Under the pieces are notes generated by a model, which was not told the DNA's origin, did no database searches, and saw nothing but the letters and a program-made list of their open reading frames with translations. The position numbers and the translations under genes were made by a program. DNA of 64,000 nucleotides, taken from positions 1,364,001 through 1,428,000 of the forward strand of contig JALJCQ010000009.1 of assembly GCA_023091665.1 (NCBI GenBank), given 5' to 3'. Position 1 is the first letter of the stretch. Every line of letters starts with the position of its first letter. Below, piece after piece: positions 1-9,217 of the stretch. The stretch is from Pythium myriotylum. Its lineage: Eukaryota > Oomycota > Peronosporomycetes > Pythiales > Pythiaceae.

Positions 1-32
1 GGCTTGTTTATGCACAACCGCAGAAAAGCGTG

Positions 33-1797
33 CTACACCCTTGGGTGATTGAGCCATGCAAAGTGAAAGGTGTAGTCGTTGCCTAGAGAGACAACAAAGT
101 CAGAGAGACAATATGTCGGTGCAGAACTCCCATCCTCACCAAAGTGGTCCAGGGATAGCTGGATGACAAAGAACACCCATAGTACGAGCAGCGCCTGCAC
201 GAGCACCCACTGTTTCTCAAGGGCGAAGGCAAGCTGCTTGAGCGTCGAGAAGTAAACCAGCCGGTCAAGGGCGTAGCTGAGCATGACGAACGAGAGCAAC
301 TCGAGGCTGGCGAACTTTGCGACGGCGCCGACCGTCCTTTGGAGCTGGGCGTCCGTCATCTCACGCAATTGCACGTAGTATGCACGATTCGGCAGTCTAG
401 ACATGACCATTAAGTACACGGCTGCTCCAGTGTCAAATGGCCGCCGTCAATCATCAGTTCAAGAGCTGTGTAGCAGGTTTTTACTGACCGTAAACCACAG
501 CGACGATAAACTCGGTGAACTCGACGAGCATATAAAACTCCACCATGTGGAGCAGCCGAAGGGTGAGCCGCACGTACTCGACTCGCACACGTTCGTCCGC
601 GACCGGGATGCCGATCGAGCCACTCGGTGATGGATGATGTGGCACGACGACGCGAGAGCGGACGACCGGTTCGAACTGCATCGACGCGAATCCTGACGAC
701 CGCCGACGCGAGAGCGAACGGATGATTATATCAATCAACGCGTGCTCATTCTGACGACGCTGGTGCTTCGGAAGAGCCACATCTGCGTGCTCTCGAACGT
801 GCTGGTTCTCGATGGCAAGTGCGCTCGCAACACAAATGACACTCGATGAGAGGTTCTTCACAGTTCGCCTTGGTGTCCGATTGGATTTGTTAATTCGGTC
901 AGCCAGTTGGCGAAGCCGCTTGGCGATGATGAAGACCTCGAAGACGGCGACGCCATTCTGCACAACGTCCACGACCGTCGCCACGAGGAATGTGCCAATG
1001 CCTGTAGAAAGCTGCATGGCGCAGGAGAGGAAGAGCGCGTGAAAGACATCGACGCTAAATACAACATAGACCGGCGTAAGGTCTTCGGCGCGGGCAGCTC
1101 CAAAGCCAGCCCAGTTTCGCAGCGCGAGCTTTAGCATGGGCATCGACATGGTGATGGCAGTCTGACTTGTTCCGCTGAGGATGCTGAAGACGTAGCTGAT
1201 CAGCGGGTAGACGAGAATCATCGCAAACTGACTCAAGAAGAGAGCGACGAACTGGAAAAAGTCTGCTCTCGCGGTCGAACTGGAACGAAGCGCCGCCATC
1301 CACATCGCCAACAACGCGGCTGCAAGCTGGGTGATCCAGAATGGAGCCACTGCCTGGAACAAGAATGGCACCGGAAAGCCTACAAAAACTCCGAGTAGAA
1401 ACATCGTCAGCGTTGTGCCGACAGTGACGCACAGCGTCGCTAAGAAGAACTGCGCTCTACCCATGGGTAGCAGCACAGATGAGTGATAGAACTCGATGAT
1501 GACAGTGCCAGTCACGATAACTGACGAGAAGAAACAGCGAGCCCAGTAGCTAAGTCCTTGGTGGTAGACACCGAGACCGGGCACTCGGAGAGGGAGTGCA
1601 TCTGCACCTATAATCGAAAGGAGACATGGCATCGGAGTAACGACGAGCACAGAAGCGACATGAAACCAACGGACGCCCTGCGAGTACTTGACGAGAGCGT
1701 GAAGTCGATCGAGCGAGTACTAACCATGGAGCTCGACCTGCAGCGCTTGCCACAAGCGCAGCGGCGCATGGAGCGCGTGGGGAATACCCGCGGGCAT
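33..1797 (-). CDS. multi-pass membrane protein of unknown function
   Basis: Two long open stretches on the minus strand (1650 to 481, then 424 to 33) join across a short intron. The donor GTCAGT lies directly after the last codons of the first stretch and an acceptor CAG lies near 425, keeping phase. A further 5' exon probably starts at the ATG at 1797; removing an intron of about 60 nt near 1690-1750 gives a continuous N-terminus, but this junction is less certain. The protein has many hydrophobic segments (for example around FLLGVFVGFPVPFLF and FAMILVYPLISYVFSIL) and more after the internal hydrophilic region. The stop TAG is at 33-35. I do not recognise a family. It may be one of the lineage-specific polytopic proteins common in oomycetes. 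Confidence 0.6.
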
Positions 1798-1980
1798 TTC
1801 CAAGAGAGAGGCAAGGTTTGCTATAAAGTTGTAGTCACAAAGTGGGAACCGTGGTGACCAGACCGCATCACATCGACATCTCCAAGGCTATTTCTGTCAG
1901 TGACCCAGACACCTTCTGTTGACAGGACCTGTGGGGTACTTACTCCGAATCTAATTTAGCCATACTCGCGAACACCAGCG

Positions 1981-1988
1981 AGGTGTTC

Positions 1989-2032
<44 letters not shown>

Positions 2033-2082
2033 ATGTGAGGTCTATTGGTCGCAATAACTGTGTCCTAATAGGTGTTCGCGTG
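1981..2082. repeat. (GT)20 microsatellite with flanking 13-bp direct repeat
   Basis: A perfect run of 20 GT units lies at 1991-2030. The 13-mer AGGTGTTCGCGTG begins at 1981 and recurs at 2070-2082. The region from 1858 to about 2550 holds no gene I can support. Confidence 0.9.
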
Positions 2083-2551
2083 GTCGTGATATGGTAGTTG
2101 TTCTCAGGGAGCTGCCACCAGAAAGAAAGCAGCGCGCGGAGGTCAAGACCACGATGACAACACAAATAAGTCCACAGTTCTTCCAGAGTGGGTGATCAGC
2201 CCTGCTGACCAGACGCCAGCGCCAACCTGACAGGCTTTGGGAGAAACAAACCTTGGCTGTGTCATTCACATATTCTTCGCCTCTTATCTGCGTAGTTCAG
2301 CTTCACCATCACTAAAGTTTGCCGTTGAGCACTCGGCGTGTACCCTAGAGTTTCAAATGATAGCTGGTCACCACCCTTTTCTTGTGAAGGACCATGCCTG
2401 ACTTAGCCACGCGAAAATGAAAGGAAATGGTTTAAACAGAGAACGAAAGAGGTATCGATTAATTCGAGGCGAGGGGACGCGGGGATAAAGCGAATATTAT
2501 GAAGGAAGCCCCCCTGAGACTAGCCTCTTGCGGTATCTCCAGAGGTCATCA

Positions 2552-2644
2552 TTAGTCGACGATCTTCTTCATCTTGTGGAAGAACTTTCGAATCGACTTG
2601 AAAAAGTGCTCGAAGAATTTGAAAATCGACTTGAAGATCTTCAT
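2552..2644 (-). CDS. possible 30-residue lysine/phenylalanine-rich helical peptide
   Basis: ATG at 2644-2642 opens 30 codons ending in TAA at 2552. The peptide is almost entirely Lys, Phe, Ile and His, with an internal near-repeat (FKSIFKFF, then FKSIRKFF). Its hydrophobic and basic faces would form a cationic amphipathic helix. A 68-codon open frame on the same strand (2850-2644) overlaps it as TAATG, so the two could be parts of one spliced gene. No signal peptide is visible. It is short, so chance cannot be excluded, but the internal repeat is unusual for random sequence. Function unknown. Confidence 0.3.
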   Translation of the reverse strand: MKIFKSIFKFFEHFFKSIRKFFHKMKKIVD

Positions 2645-2851
2645 TAGGAGACGCTCGTGATCGGAGAAGAGTAATTTAGCGAGTGAAAAAGAATCTCTTG
2701 GTTCGGCAGCACGGGACATGACGAGAAGAACTTGCCCCCGTTGGCCATGTCACACTGGTCGACGAAAACTTCAACTTTGATTTCATTCAGTGTTAAGGAT
2801 TCGCGCAGATGATTGGCTTTGGGGCTGACGCCTCGAATCTCAAGCTTCACA

Positions 2852-4138
2852 TCAAGGGGTGGACGAGATCAACTTGGCTATGTATAATCCTTTATCGACC
2901 ACTTTGGTCTCGACCATGCCTGCGCGAGAGTACGCGTGAATGGCCGCGGGGTTCTCTCGATCGGTCCCCAGAAAGATTGACTCGAGCCCTGCGTGGGCGG
3001 CCGCTTTGAAGTTGTGGCGCAGCAATGTCTGAGCCAATTTCTTGCCTCGATAAGCTGGGACGGTAGCCACACCACATACGTAGCCAGTCTTGGCGGTGAG
3101 ACGAATCTTCACTCGGCGTTCTTCGTAGTTGTCCGGGAACTGAAGCGGTTTTGTGAGCGACTCGGCCTTCACGTCTTCGCTAAGGTTTCCGTCGGTTATG
3201 AACACGAGTTGCACCTCGTCCTCGCCTCCACCTTCTCCGTTCACGACGTACTCAACCACGGACACACTGATAGGCTCATCTCCGAGCCAGGCGACAAAGC
3301 TTAGGTCCTGCGCGAAACGTGGCTGCTGCGCATAATGACGTTTCCAGGCTTCGAGTGACGGAGGGTTAGGAGCAAAGGCTTGCTTGAGTACGTCGTAAAC
3401 TTTAACGAGATCGTCGTTTGCGAGATTCAGTGCTCGAATCTCGACGCCATCCACTCGGCAGTTCTCGATAGAAGCATCTAGATCTGTCATCTCTTTCAAG
3501 AAAGCTGTCATTTCGATCCGCTCTGTGAGTTTAGTGCTGTAGTTCTCACGCCCGTAGAGATGCTTTAAGTAGTCTGAGGCTCCGAGTTGGCCGCGCTGCA
3601 CCATTACCGGCTGGTCCGGCTGAAGTTTGAGCTCATCCTTCGCCAGCTCCAGCGCCAGCTCCTCGGTCGCAAGGGTGATGGCTCGGAGCACTTGCTGCTG
3701 CGCGTCTTCCGGTAGCTCGAAGGTGACAGCGGTCGACGCCACAACGACATGCTCTCCGTCATGGAAGACGCGCGAGTACGCCGCGACTCGATCGCTCTCG
3801 GTCTCGGGTTTCTCATCGTAGAACGCGAGGACGGTCCGGCTCGCCAGCTCGGCGTCCTTCGGATCCTTGGGCTCCTCGAATGCGCGCGCGACCGCTCTCT
3901 TGGCACGCGAGACTGGCTGGTCGGCGAGTTCGAAGAGGTCGCGGTAGAGGTCCTCGACCTGCTCGCGCGCGCCGTCCAGCAGCGCGGCCTCGGTCGGGCG
4001 CACGGAGATGACGCGGATGGCGGCGCCGTCGGACACGAACGCGCACGTGGACGCGTCGAAGCGCCAGGCGCGCGGCAACATGGAGGCAACTGAGGTCATG
4101 TGACGGAACATCGTGAGGAGATGGAGAGCTCGTCGCAC
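2852..4138 (-). CDS. GNAT-family N-acetyltransferase domain protein
   Basis: This is a single-exon frame of 428 codons from the first Met; a start 19 codons downstream (MLPRAWRF) is also possible. The C-terminal third carries the GNAT acetyl-CoA-binding region: a beta strand ending in CGVATVPAYRGKKLAQTLL, a version of the V-x-P-x-[YF]-R-x-x-G-x-[AG] motif A. It is followed by a helix, the strand SIFLGTD, and NPAAIHAYSRAGM, typical of GNAT motif B. The N-terminal 200 residues are acidic and helical and match nothing I know. GNAT enzymes move an acetyl group from acetyl-CoA to an amine; the substrate cannot be read from sequence. The motif has KK where many members have G-x-G, a tolerated variant. 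Confidence 0.75.
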   Translation of the reverse strand: MRRALHLLTMFRHMTSVASMLPRAWRFDASTCAFVSDGAAIRVISVRPTEAALLDGAREQVEDLYRDLFELADQPVSRAKRAVARAFEEPKDPKDAELASRTVLAFYDEKPETESDRVAAYSRVFHDGEHVVVASTAVTFELPEDAQQQVLRAITLATEELALELAKDELKLQPDQPVMVQRGQLGASDYLKHLYGRENYSTKLTERIEMTAFLKEMTDLDASIENCRVDGVEIRALNLANDDLVKVYDVLKQAFAPNPPSLEAWKRHYAQQPRFAQDLSFVAWLGDEPISVSVVEYVVNGEGGGEDEVQLVFITDGNLSEDVKAESLTKPLQFPDNYEERRVKIRLTAKTGYVCGVATVPAYRGKKLAQTLLRHNFKAAAHAGLESIFLGTDRENPAAIHAYSRAGMVETKVVDKGLYIAKLISSTP

Positions 4139-4375
4139 AGCGAATTGGAGAGTGGCGACATGGGCGCGGGCTCACATCCTGGGTGCTTTTTTTCGATCCA
4201 ACCATCATTCCAATGCAGAGGGTTCAGCAAAACCTCACCAATCAGCAAGCAGATACTGCTACATTTGATATGAGTCCGTGATTGAGCCCACGTGTGAACT
4301 CGGAGAAATGATTAAGTTCGTGCGCAAGGCTGACTAAGTACGGTCTCGCGGATCTTCGAAACTTCATCAAGGCAA

Positions 4376-5249
4376 ATGCCGGTCATCGCGAGTGGCACCT
4401 CGGGCGGCGGGCCGTCGACGCCGCGCGGCGCCGCGTCTTCCGCGACCACAGCGCTGCGCTACGTGGTGCCAGACGACGACTTTTGCTCGTATCTCAAGGG
4501 ATTCTGGAAGCGGAACCTCGAGTGGCGCCACTTCGGCGCGAGCTTCAAGCACCTGCGCGCCACCAACAACGTCGTGCTCATCGAGGAGGACCCGGACGCC
4601 GCGCGCCAGCCCAACACACAGTGCGAGCACTCTCGACGAGTAGGGTTTCGAATGAGACGGGTCGTTCTGACGTGAGACCATGTTTTGCGTGGAGGTTCCT
4701 CAAGTGGTCTTTCGGCCGCTCCCACAAGAAGCAAGATCTCGTGAGCGCGTACACCATCCAGGTGCGCATGACGCTGCTGCCGACCGAAGCGTGTTATGCG
4801 TACGAGAAGCTAACTTCCGAGAGGATTTTTCGCCGTTTAGTTTATTCCAGATGAGCAAGGCACGTTCATGGAGTGGAGCTTCGAAGGCGTGACGTGCCAC
4901 GGCGTCTTCAAACCAGAGGCCAGCGTCGCCATGTTCAACTTCTGCCTCCAGGAATCGATGGTCACCATCACCTACCGCGTGTTGGATGCCAACAGTGCGT
5001 TGTGTTCTCACGCTTACAGACTTTTACGTCCAACTGATTGAGATTGACCGCGTGTTTCGTCCGTAGCCATGGCAGTCTGTATCGTGGATGTCGACAGCGA
5101 GCACTCCCCGACTATTCAGTACGGCAACATGTAAGAGTCTCTCTCGTTTTGGCAGCGTGTGGCTATATTCACGGGATCACCACAACGTGGATGTTAACAG
5201 GTATCGCATTGACCCGACCAAGTACGATAACATCATGGACGACTTGTGA
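4376..5249 (+). CDS. conserved-looking protein of unknown function, five exons
   Basis: Exons 4376-4620, 4695-4792, 4851-4994, 5067-5130 and 5201-5249 give exactly 600 nt, or 199 residues. Every intron is GT-AG, with donors GTGCGA, GTTATG, GTGCGT and GTAAGA; several have a CTAAC- or TTAAC-like branch site. The N-terminus (about 40 residues) is Gly/Ser/Thr-rich and disordered. The rest is compact, with alternating strand-like segments (for example FMEWSFEGVTCHGVF and MAVCIVDVDSE), and ends KYDNIMDDL. No signal peptide or membrane span is present. I do not recognise the family. The exact multiple of three and the smooth translation across four junctions support the model. Confidence 0.65.
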
Positions 5250-5610
5250 AGTCACGGAGGAATAATACATACCGTGCATCTCCAATTTTTCTTACAGCTC
5301 CTCTTTGTTTCATTCAGCGCGAGAAATTCTTATCGGGCTCTGGCGAGTGCGTCTTCGGAGTTTGTCATGGACGCTCTTCTACAGTCACCACTCGTTAAAA
5401 TGCGACTGGCGAATGATGAGTCCCCGATTAGTCTCGGCTTCGGGTGCTCGAAGCGACACCGATCTCTGGAGCTGCCATCTCTGTCCGTGTGACCGTCTCA
5501 AGCTCGTCTCTCAATGCGCCTCCTCACTTGCCTCCTTCGATAGAGACAACCGACCATACGAGAGTCTCACTTCCCAATCTTCCAGGTCAACCGCACCGAC
5601 AACGCACACC

Positions 5611-6033
5611 ATGTCGACCGGCGAGACGAATCTCCGTGAGCTGCTGCGGACCATGTCGCCTGCGCTTCGCGACGGAGCCTACGTCTTCGCCAACATCTCG
5701 CCCCAAGTGTTCGCCTCGCTCGACCTGGCCCGCGTCGAGTGCTTCTTCCGCGAGAGCGCGCACGAGATCACGGTCATCATGGGCTCCGAGGCCGCCGCCA
5801 CGGCCGGACTGCCGCCCTCGGCGCCGTTCGCGTGGATCACGCTGACCGTCCACTCGTCGCTCGAGGCCGTGGGGCTCACGGCCGCCTTCGCGCGCGCGCT
5901 GGGCGACGCCGGCATCAGCTGCAACGTCGTCGCCGCGTTCTTCCACGACCACATCTTCGTGCCGGCCGGCGACGCCGCGCGAGCGATGCAGACGCTGCGC
6001 GAGCTCGCCATCGCGCACGGCGCCGGAGCGTAG
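5611..6033 (+). CDS. ACT-domain (DUF2241-type) protein
   Basis: This single exon of 140 residues starts at ATG 5611 and stops at TAG 6031. It reads LRELLRTMSPALRDGAYVFA, then a strand ending ITVIMGSEAA, then FAWITLTVHSSLEAVGLT and GISCNVVAAFFHDHIFVP. This is the pattern of small stand-alone ACT-like proteins (ACT_3/ACT_7, formerly DUF2241), which fold as two beta-alpha-beta-beta-alpha-beta units and are thought to sense amino acids. The family is mostly bacterial and sporadic in eukaryotes, so an old transfer is possible. An upstream in-frame extension to 5305 looks like untranslated sequence because it has no matching pattern. Confidence 0.75.
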   Translation: MSTGETNLRELLRTMSPALRDGAYVFANISPQVFASLDLARVECFFRESAHEITVIMGSEAAATAGLPPSAPFAWITLTVHSSLEAVGLTAAFARALGDAGISCNVVAAFFHDHIFVPAGDAARAMQTLRELAIAHGAGA

Positions 6034-6310
6034 ACGACACTAATACAGTACTCATACACGCTTCCGCATTCTTGCCATGTCCGGGGCTTCCTCCCCCTCC
6101 AACGGACAGAGGCAGGGCGAGCTCGACCTCCATGTTGACACGACACCTTGAACATGCCCCATGTCCACTGCATTTGCACCAATCAAATCGCCTCCATGCG
6201 GTCGTATAGCTCTTGCGGATACACTGCATCGTTCGTGAAGCGTCATCGCGACACCAATGATGACATCCCGAGAAGAGCTCCTCACGAGGCCACTCTCCCT
6301 CTTTCTCGCC

Positions 6311-7450
6311 ATGGCGCTCACGCTGCAGTCCGTGCTCGAGGCCGTCGCGCTGCGCCTGCGCTCGCCGCGCTTCCGCTTCGCCGCGCCGCTCGTCGTGCTC
6401 GCGCTGCTGCGCTACGCGTATCTGCGCCAGCGGCGTCACCTCGAGCAGCTCCGCGTGCACCGCCGCATCCAGAGCGTGCTCGCGCGCGGCCATCCGGAGG
6501 ACCACGAGATCGACCACCGAGCCGTGGAGGAGTGGCACGATGTCGGCGACGGCGACTCGTTCGGCTCGATTGTGTACCTGCCGAAGGACGAGAGCAAGCG
6601 CTCCAACACGCTCGTGCTCTTCATCCCGGGCAACCCGGGCCTCCCGCACTTTTACTTGCCGCTCATGCGCGACATTGTGCGTCGCTTCGGATCGCACCAC
6701 GAAGTCCGCTCGCTCTCCCACGCGGGCCACTACATGCCGTGGAAAAACAATGGCAAGATCTTCGATCTCCAGCACCAGTACGAGCACAAGATCGCGTACT
6801 TGCGCGAGCGCATCAAGCAGAACCCATCTCTGCAGTTCGTGCTCGTGTCGCATTCCATCGGTGCCTATGTCATGCTTAAGATCATGGAAGCTTTCCCCGA
6901 CCGCATCGCCAAGGCAGTATTCATGCAGCCGACGTTCCACCACATCGGTCGCTCTGCGAAGGGCACGTCGATGATGCCTATTTTCCAGCACCGGAAGCAC
7001 TCAATCCGGCTCATCCACTTGCTGGAGTTCCTAGTCCCGCTCTGGCTTCGTCGATGGCTCGCGCATCGTGCCGTTGGTAGCGTGAAAGAGGACGCGTTTG
7101 TGGATATCTCCGTTGCCTTGGTGAATCGCCACGTGATGAGCAACGTACTCCACATGGCCCACCAGGAGATGCTCCATGTTGGTGACGTTGATGCTGCTAC
7201 TTTGCACAAGCATGAACACAAGACCTTGATCGTGTACTCGCCTATCGATGGTTGGGTGCCTAACGAATACGTGCAGATGTTCCAGCTCAAGTTCTCTAAG
7301 GCAAAGCACCGCGTGATCCCTCAGGGTCATGGCTTCATGGTCGAGCCCAACGGCTCTCGCGACATGGCCGACCACATCGCACAGTGGGTCGCTGATGTGC
7401 TTGAACAAAAAGAAACTGAGCAGCCAGAGCCCATGGCTGCGCATGCATGA
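6311..7450 (+). CDS. LDAH: lipid droplet-associated hydrolase-like (LDAH) protein
   Basis: This single-exon gene ends at TGA 7448. An upstream in-frame ATG at 6257 exists, but 6311 sits in a strong context (CGCCATGG). The N-terminus has a hydrophobic stretch (RFAAPLVVLALLRYAYL) that could anchor it. The hydrolase core follows: LVLFIPGNPGLPHFYLPLM, the oxyanion-loop signature of LDAH/DUF2305 proteins, then VLVSHSIGAYVMLKI with nucleophile Ser in S-H-S-x-G. Late in the chain come a likely acid in YSPIDGWVP and the catalytic His in VIPQGHGFMV. In animals LDAH sits on lipid droplets and affects sterol-ester or lipid turnover; the same role here is inference. Confidence 0.85.
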   Translation: MALTLQSVLEAVALRLRSPRFRFAAPLVVLALLRYAYLRQRRHLEQLRVHRRIQSVLARGHPEDHEIDHRAVEEWHDVGDGDSFGSIVYLPKDESKRSNTLVLFIPGNPGLPHFYLPLMRDIVRRFGSHHEVRSLSHAGHYMPWKNNGKIFDLQHQYEHKIAYLRERIKQNPSLQFVLVSHSIGAYVMLKIMEAFPDRIAKAVFMQPTFHHIGRSAKGTSMMPIFQHRKHSIRLIHLLEFLVPLWLRRWLAHRAVGSVKEDAFVDISVALVNRHVMSNVLHMAHQEMLHVGDVDAATLHKHEHKTLIVYSPIDGWVPNEYVQMFQLKFSKAKHRVIPQGHGFMVEPNGSRDMADHIAQWVADVLEQKETEQPEPMAAHA

Positions 7451-7522
7451 GTCTAGATATCCGAACAAAGAGAGTTTGTGGCCGTCATTTATTATTTGTT
7501 GGGTGTGTTGAATGCATCCGTT

Positions 7523-8997
7523 CTAGATCGGGCAAGATCCTTCCTTGAGAGACGCAAGACCCTCCGCACTACCTTCCTCACTAGCCTCATTAACGAGCGC
7601 TCGCACAACCTTGGTGATCTCCTCTGGTTTCTCGTGGTGAATGCAATGCCCGGCATCCGCAACGACAATCTGGGTGGCTGGCGTCGCGCCGACGGTCTTT
7701 GCGAGAATGCGTTGTGCATTCTGCCACTTTTGTTCCAGCGCTGCGACGGCGTAGACGTCAACGCCTTGCTGTACTTTCATACCAGCAAACATATCGTCTT
7801 TGCTGTGAGAAAGCACCACGCACGGGAACTCAAAGCCCTTGGCGACAGAACCTGCCTCACGGAACCGCTGCTCCGTCAGAGGGAGTGCAGCATTCTCATC
7901 ATTTGCAGCCTTTCGGTGGGCTGGTGTAGGTACGAAGAACTCGACGAACGGTAAAGCTTCCTGGGTGTACTTCGCCTCATTCTTCTTGCGCTGGAGGTTG
8001 TTGACAAGTCGAATGAAACCGATACGCGAAAGCATGAGAACGGTGTCGCCGTTGGAGTCCATGGCCTGCAGAGCCTTGCGCACTGGCTCCGAAACACTCT
8101 CTAGCTCGGCTCGCAGGTTCTCTGCCCACAGTGAACTGCTTCAGCGCTTTGTGCTCTAATATCAAAAACATGGGAGAGGAGAGCAGTACCTTGTAGCGAG
8201 TCAACAAGCACAAGCCCCTTGCACTTCAGTTGGGAGTTCGGGTTCTGCTCGAGGTCACCTGCGAGCTGACTGCATGCGCCTAACGTTAGACTTTTTGCTC
8301 TCCATAGCCGTGTTTGGGATCTTCTTACCGCATGTTGTAGCCTCCCGCACCGTGGGCGACCAGCACAACGTTGCCGCGGATGTTGAGTTTGGAGAGAATA
8401 TCGATATACTCTTTCGCAACCTGCTCCGACGTGCGGGGCGTCTGGCCTGGCGTGGAGAATCCCAAGCCGGGACGATCGATCGCGAGCACACGAGCAAACG
8501 GTGCGACTTCGTGTGCGACCTTGTCCCAATCGAACGAAGTCTCACCCACGCCCCCGTCCAACACTACTGTCACGTCACCCTTGCCAAAGTACTGGTAGTG
8601 GATCTTGACCGCATTTCCCTCGGCATCGCGCAGCTCCACAAAGCGACCGGGCGCTGGCTTGGGGTTGACTCTCTTCATGGTCTCGATGACGTAGCCGCTG
8701 GACGCGATGAGCGCAGTCACGACCACGACGCCCTGCCAACATCAGCAAACATCAGTACCCTCATATACCACCCGTGCTTCGCGCTACGGACGAACGCACC
8801 CCAACCATGAGCTTGAGAATCTCCTTGCCTTCGTGGACGAGCATCTGAGACGTGACGCGCTTGGGCTCGGCAGCGCCACTCGGAGGCTCGGGCTTGGTCG
8901 CCATCCGTCGCGAGAGCCAGGCCGTGGCGCGCACATCGCTCGGGCGGGCAGCGCGCGTGCGCGTCGCCGTCGTGAGCGCGCGGCGAAGCGAGTGCAT
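7523..8997 (-). CDS. alpha/beta-hydrolase-fold protein with altered nucleophile elbow
   Basis: There are four exons on the minus strand. ATG 8997 starts an Arg/Ala/Ser-rich N-terminus (MHSLRRALTTATRTRAARP) that looks like a mitochondrial presequence. Introns (donors GTGCGT, GTAAGA and GTACTG) fall near 8803-8735, 8330-8272 and 8190-8122, and all keep phase. The core shows YFGKGDVTVVLDGGVGETSF (oxyanion region), RVLAIDRPGLGFS, then NVVLVAHGAGGYNMR where G-x-S-x-G is expected. The C-terminal half has a likely acid region (VVLSHSKDDMF) and the late His in VVADAGHCIHHEKPEEI. Gly replaces the usual Ser/Asp/Cys nucleophile, so it may be inactive or use other chemistry. The gene is divergent from the one starting at 9218. 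Confidence 0.75.
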
Positions 8998-9217
8998 CCT
9001 CGGCTCCAATGACCACCGCTCGATGATCTGCTCACTGGCGCATGTCACAGTTCAGCGGTGTATACCAAGTATACTTTCATCCGGATAAACTAAGATGTTG
9101 ACGATTGGTTGAAATAATGATCAAAATCAAAAGTCATTTGATTGGATGAGGCTGTCGCCGTTGACGTCATCGACTTTGAACTTGGCCACATTTGGGAGAT
9201 CAAGGTGGGAAGCGACA

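Noticed and set aside
5915..7000. 361-codon minus-strand ORF
   Set aside because: Antisense to the ACT-domain and LDAH-like genes, spanning both; a shadow frame.
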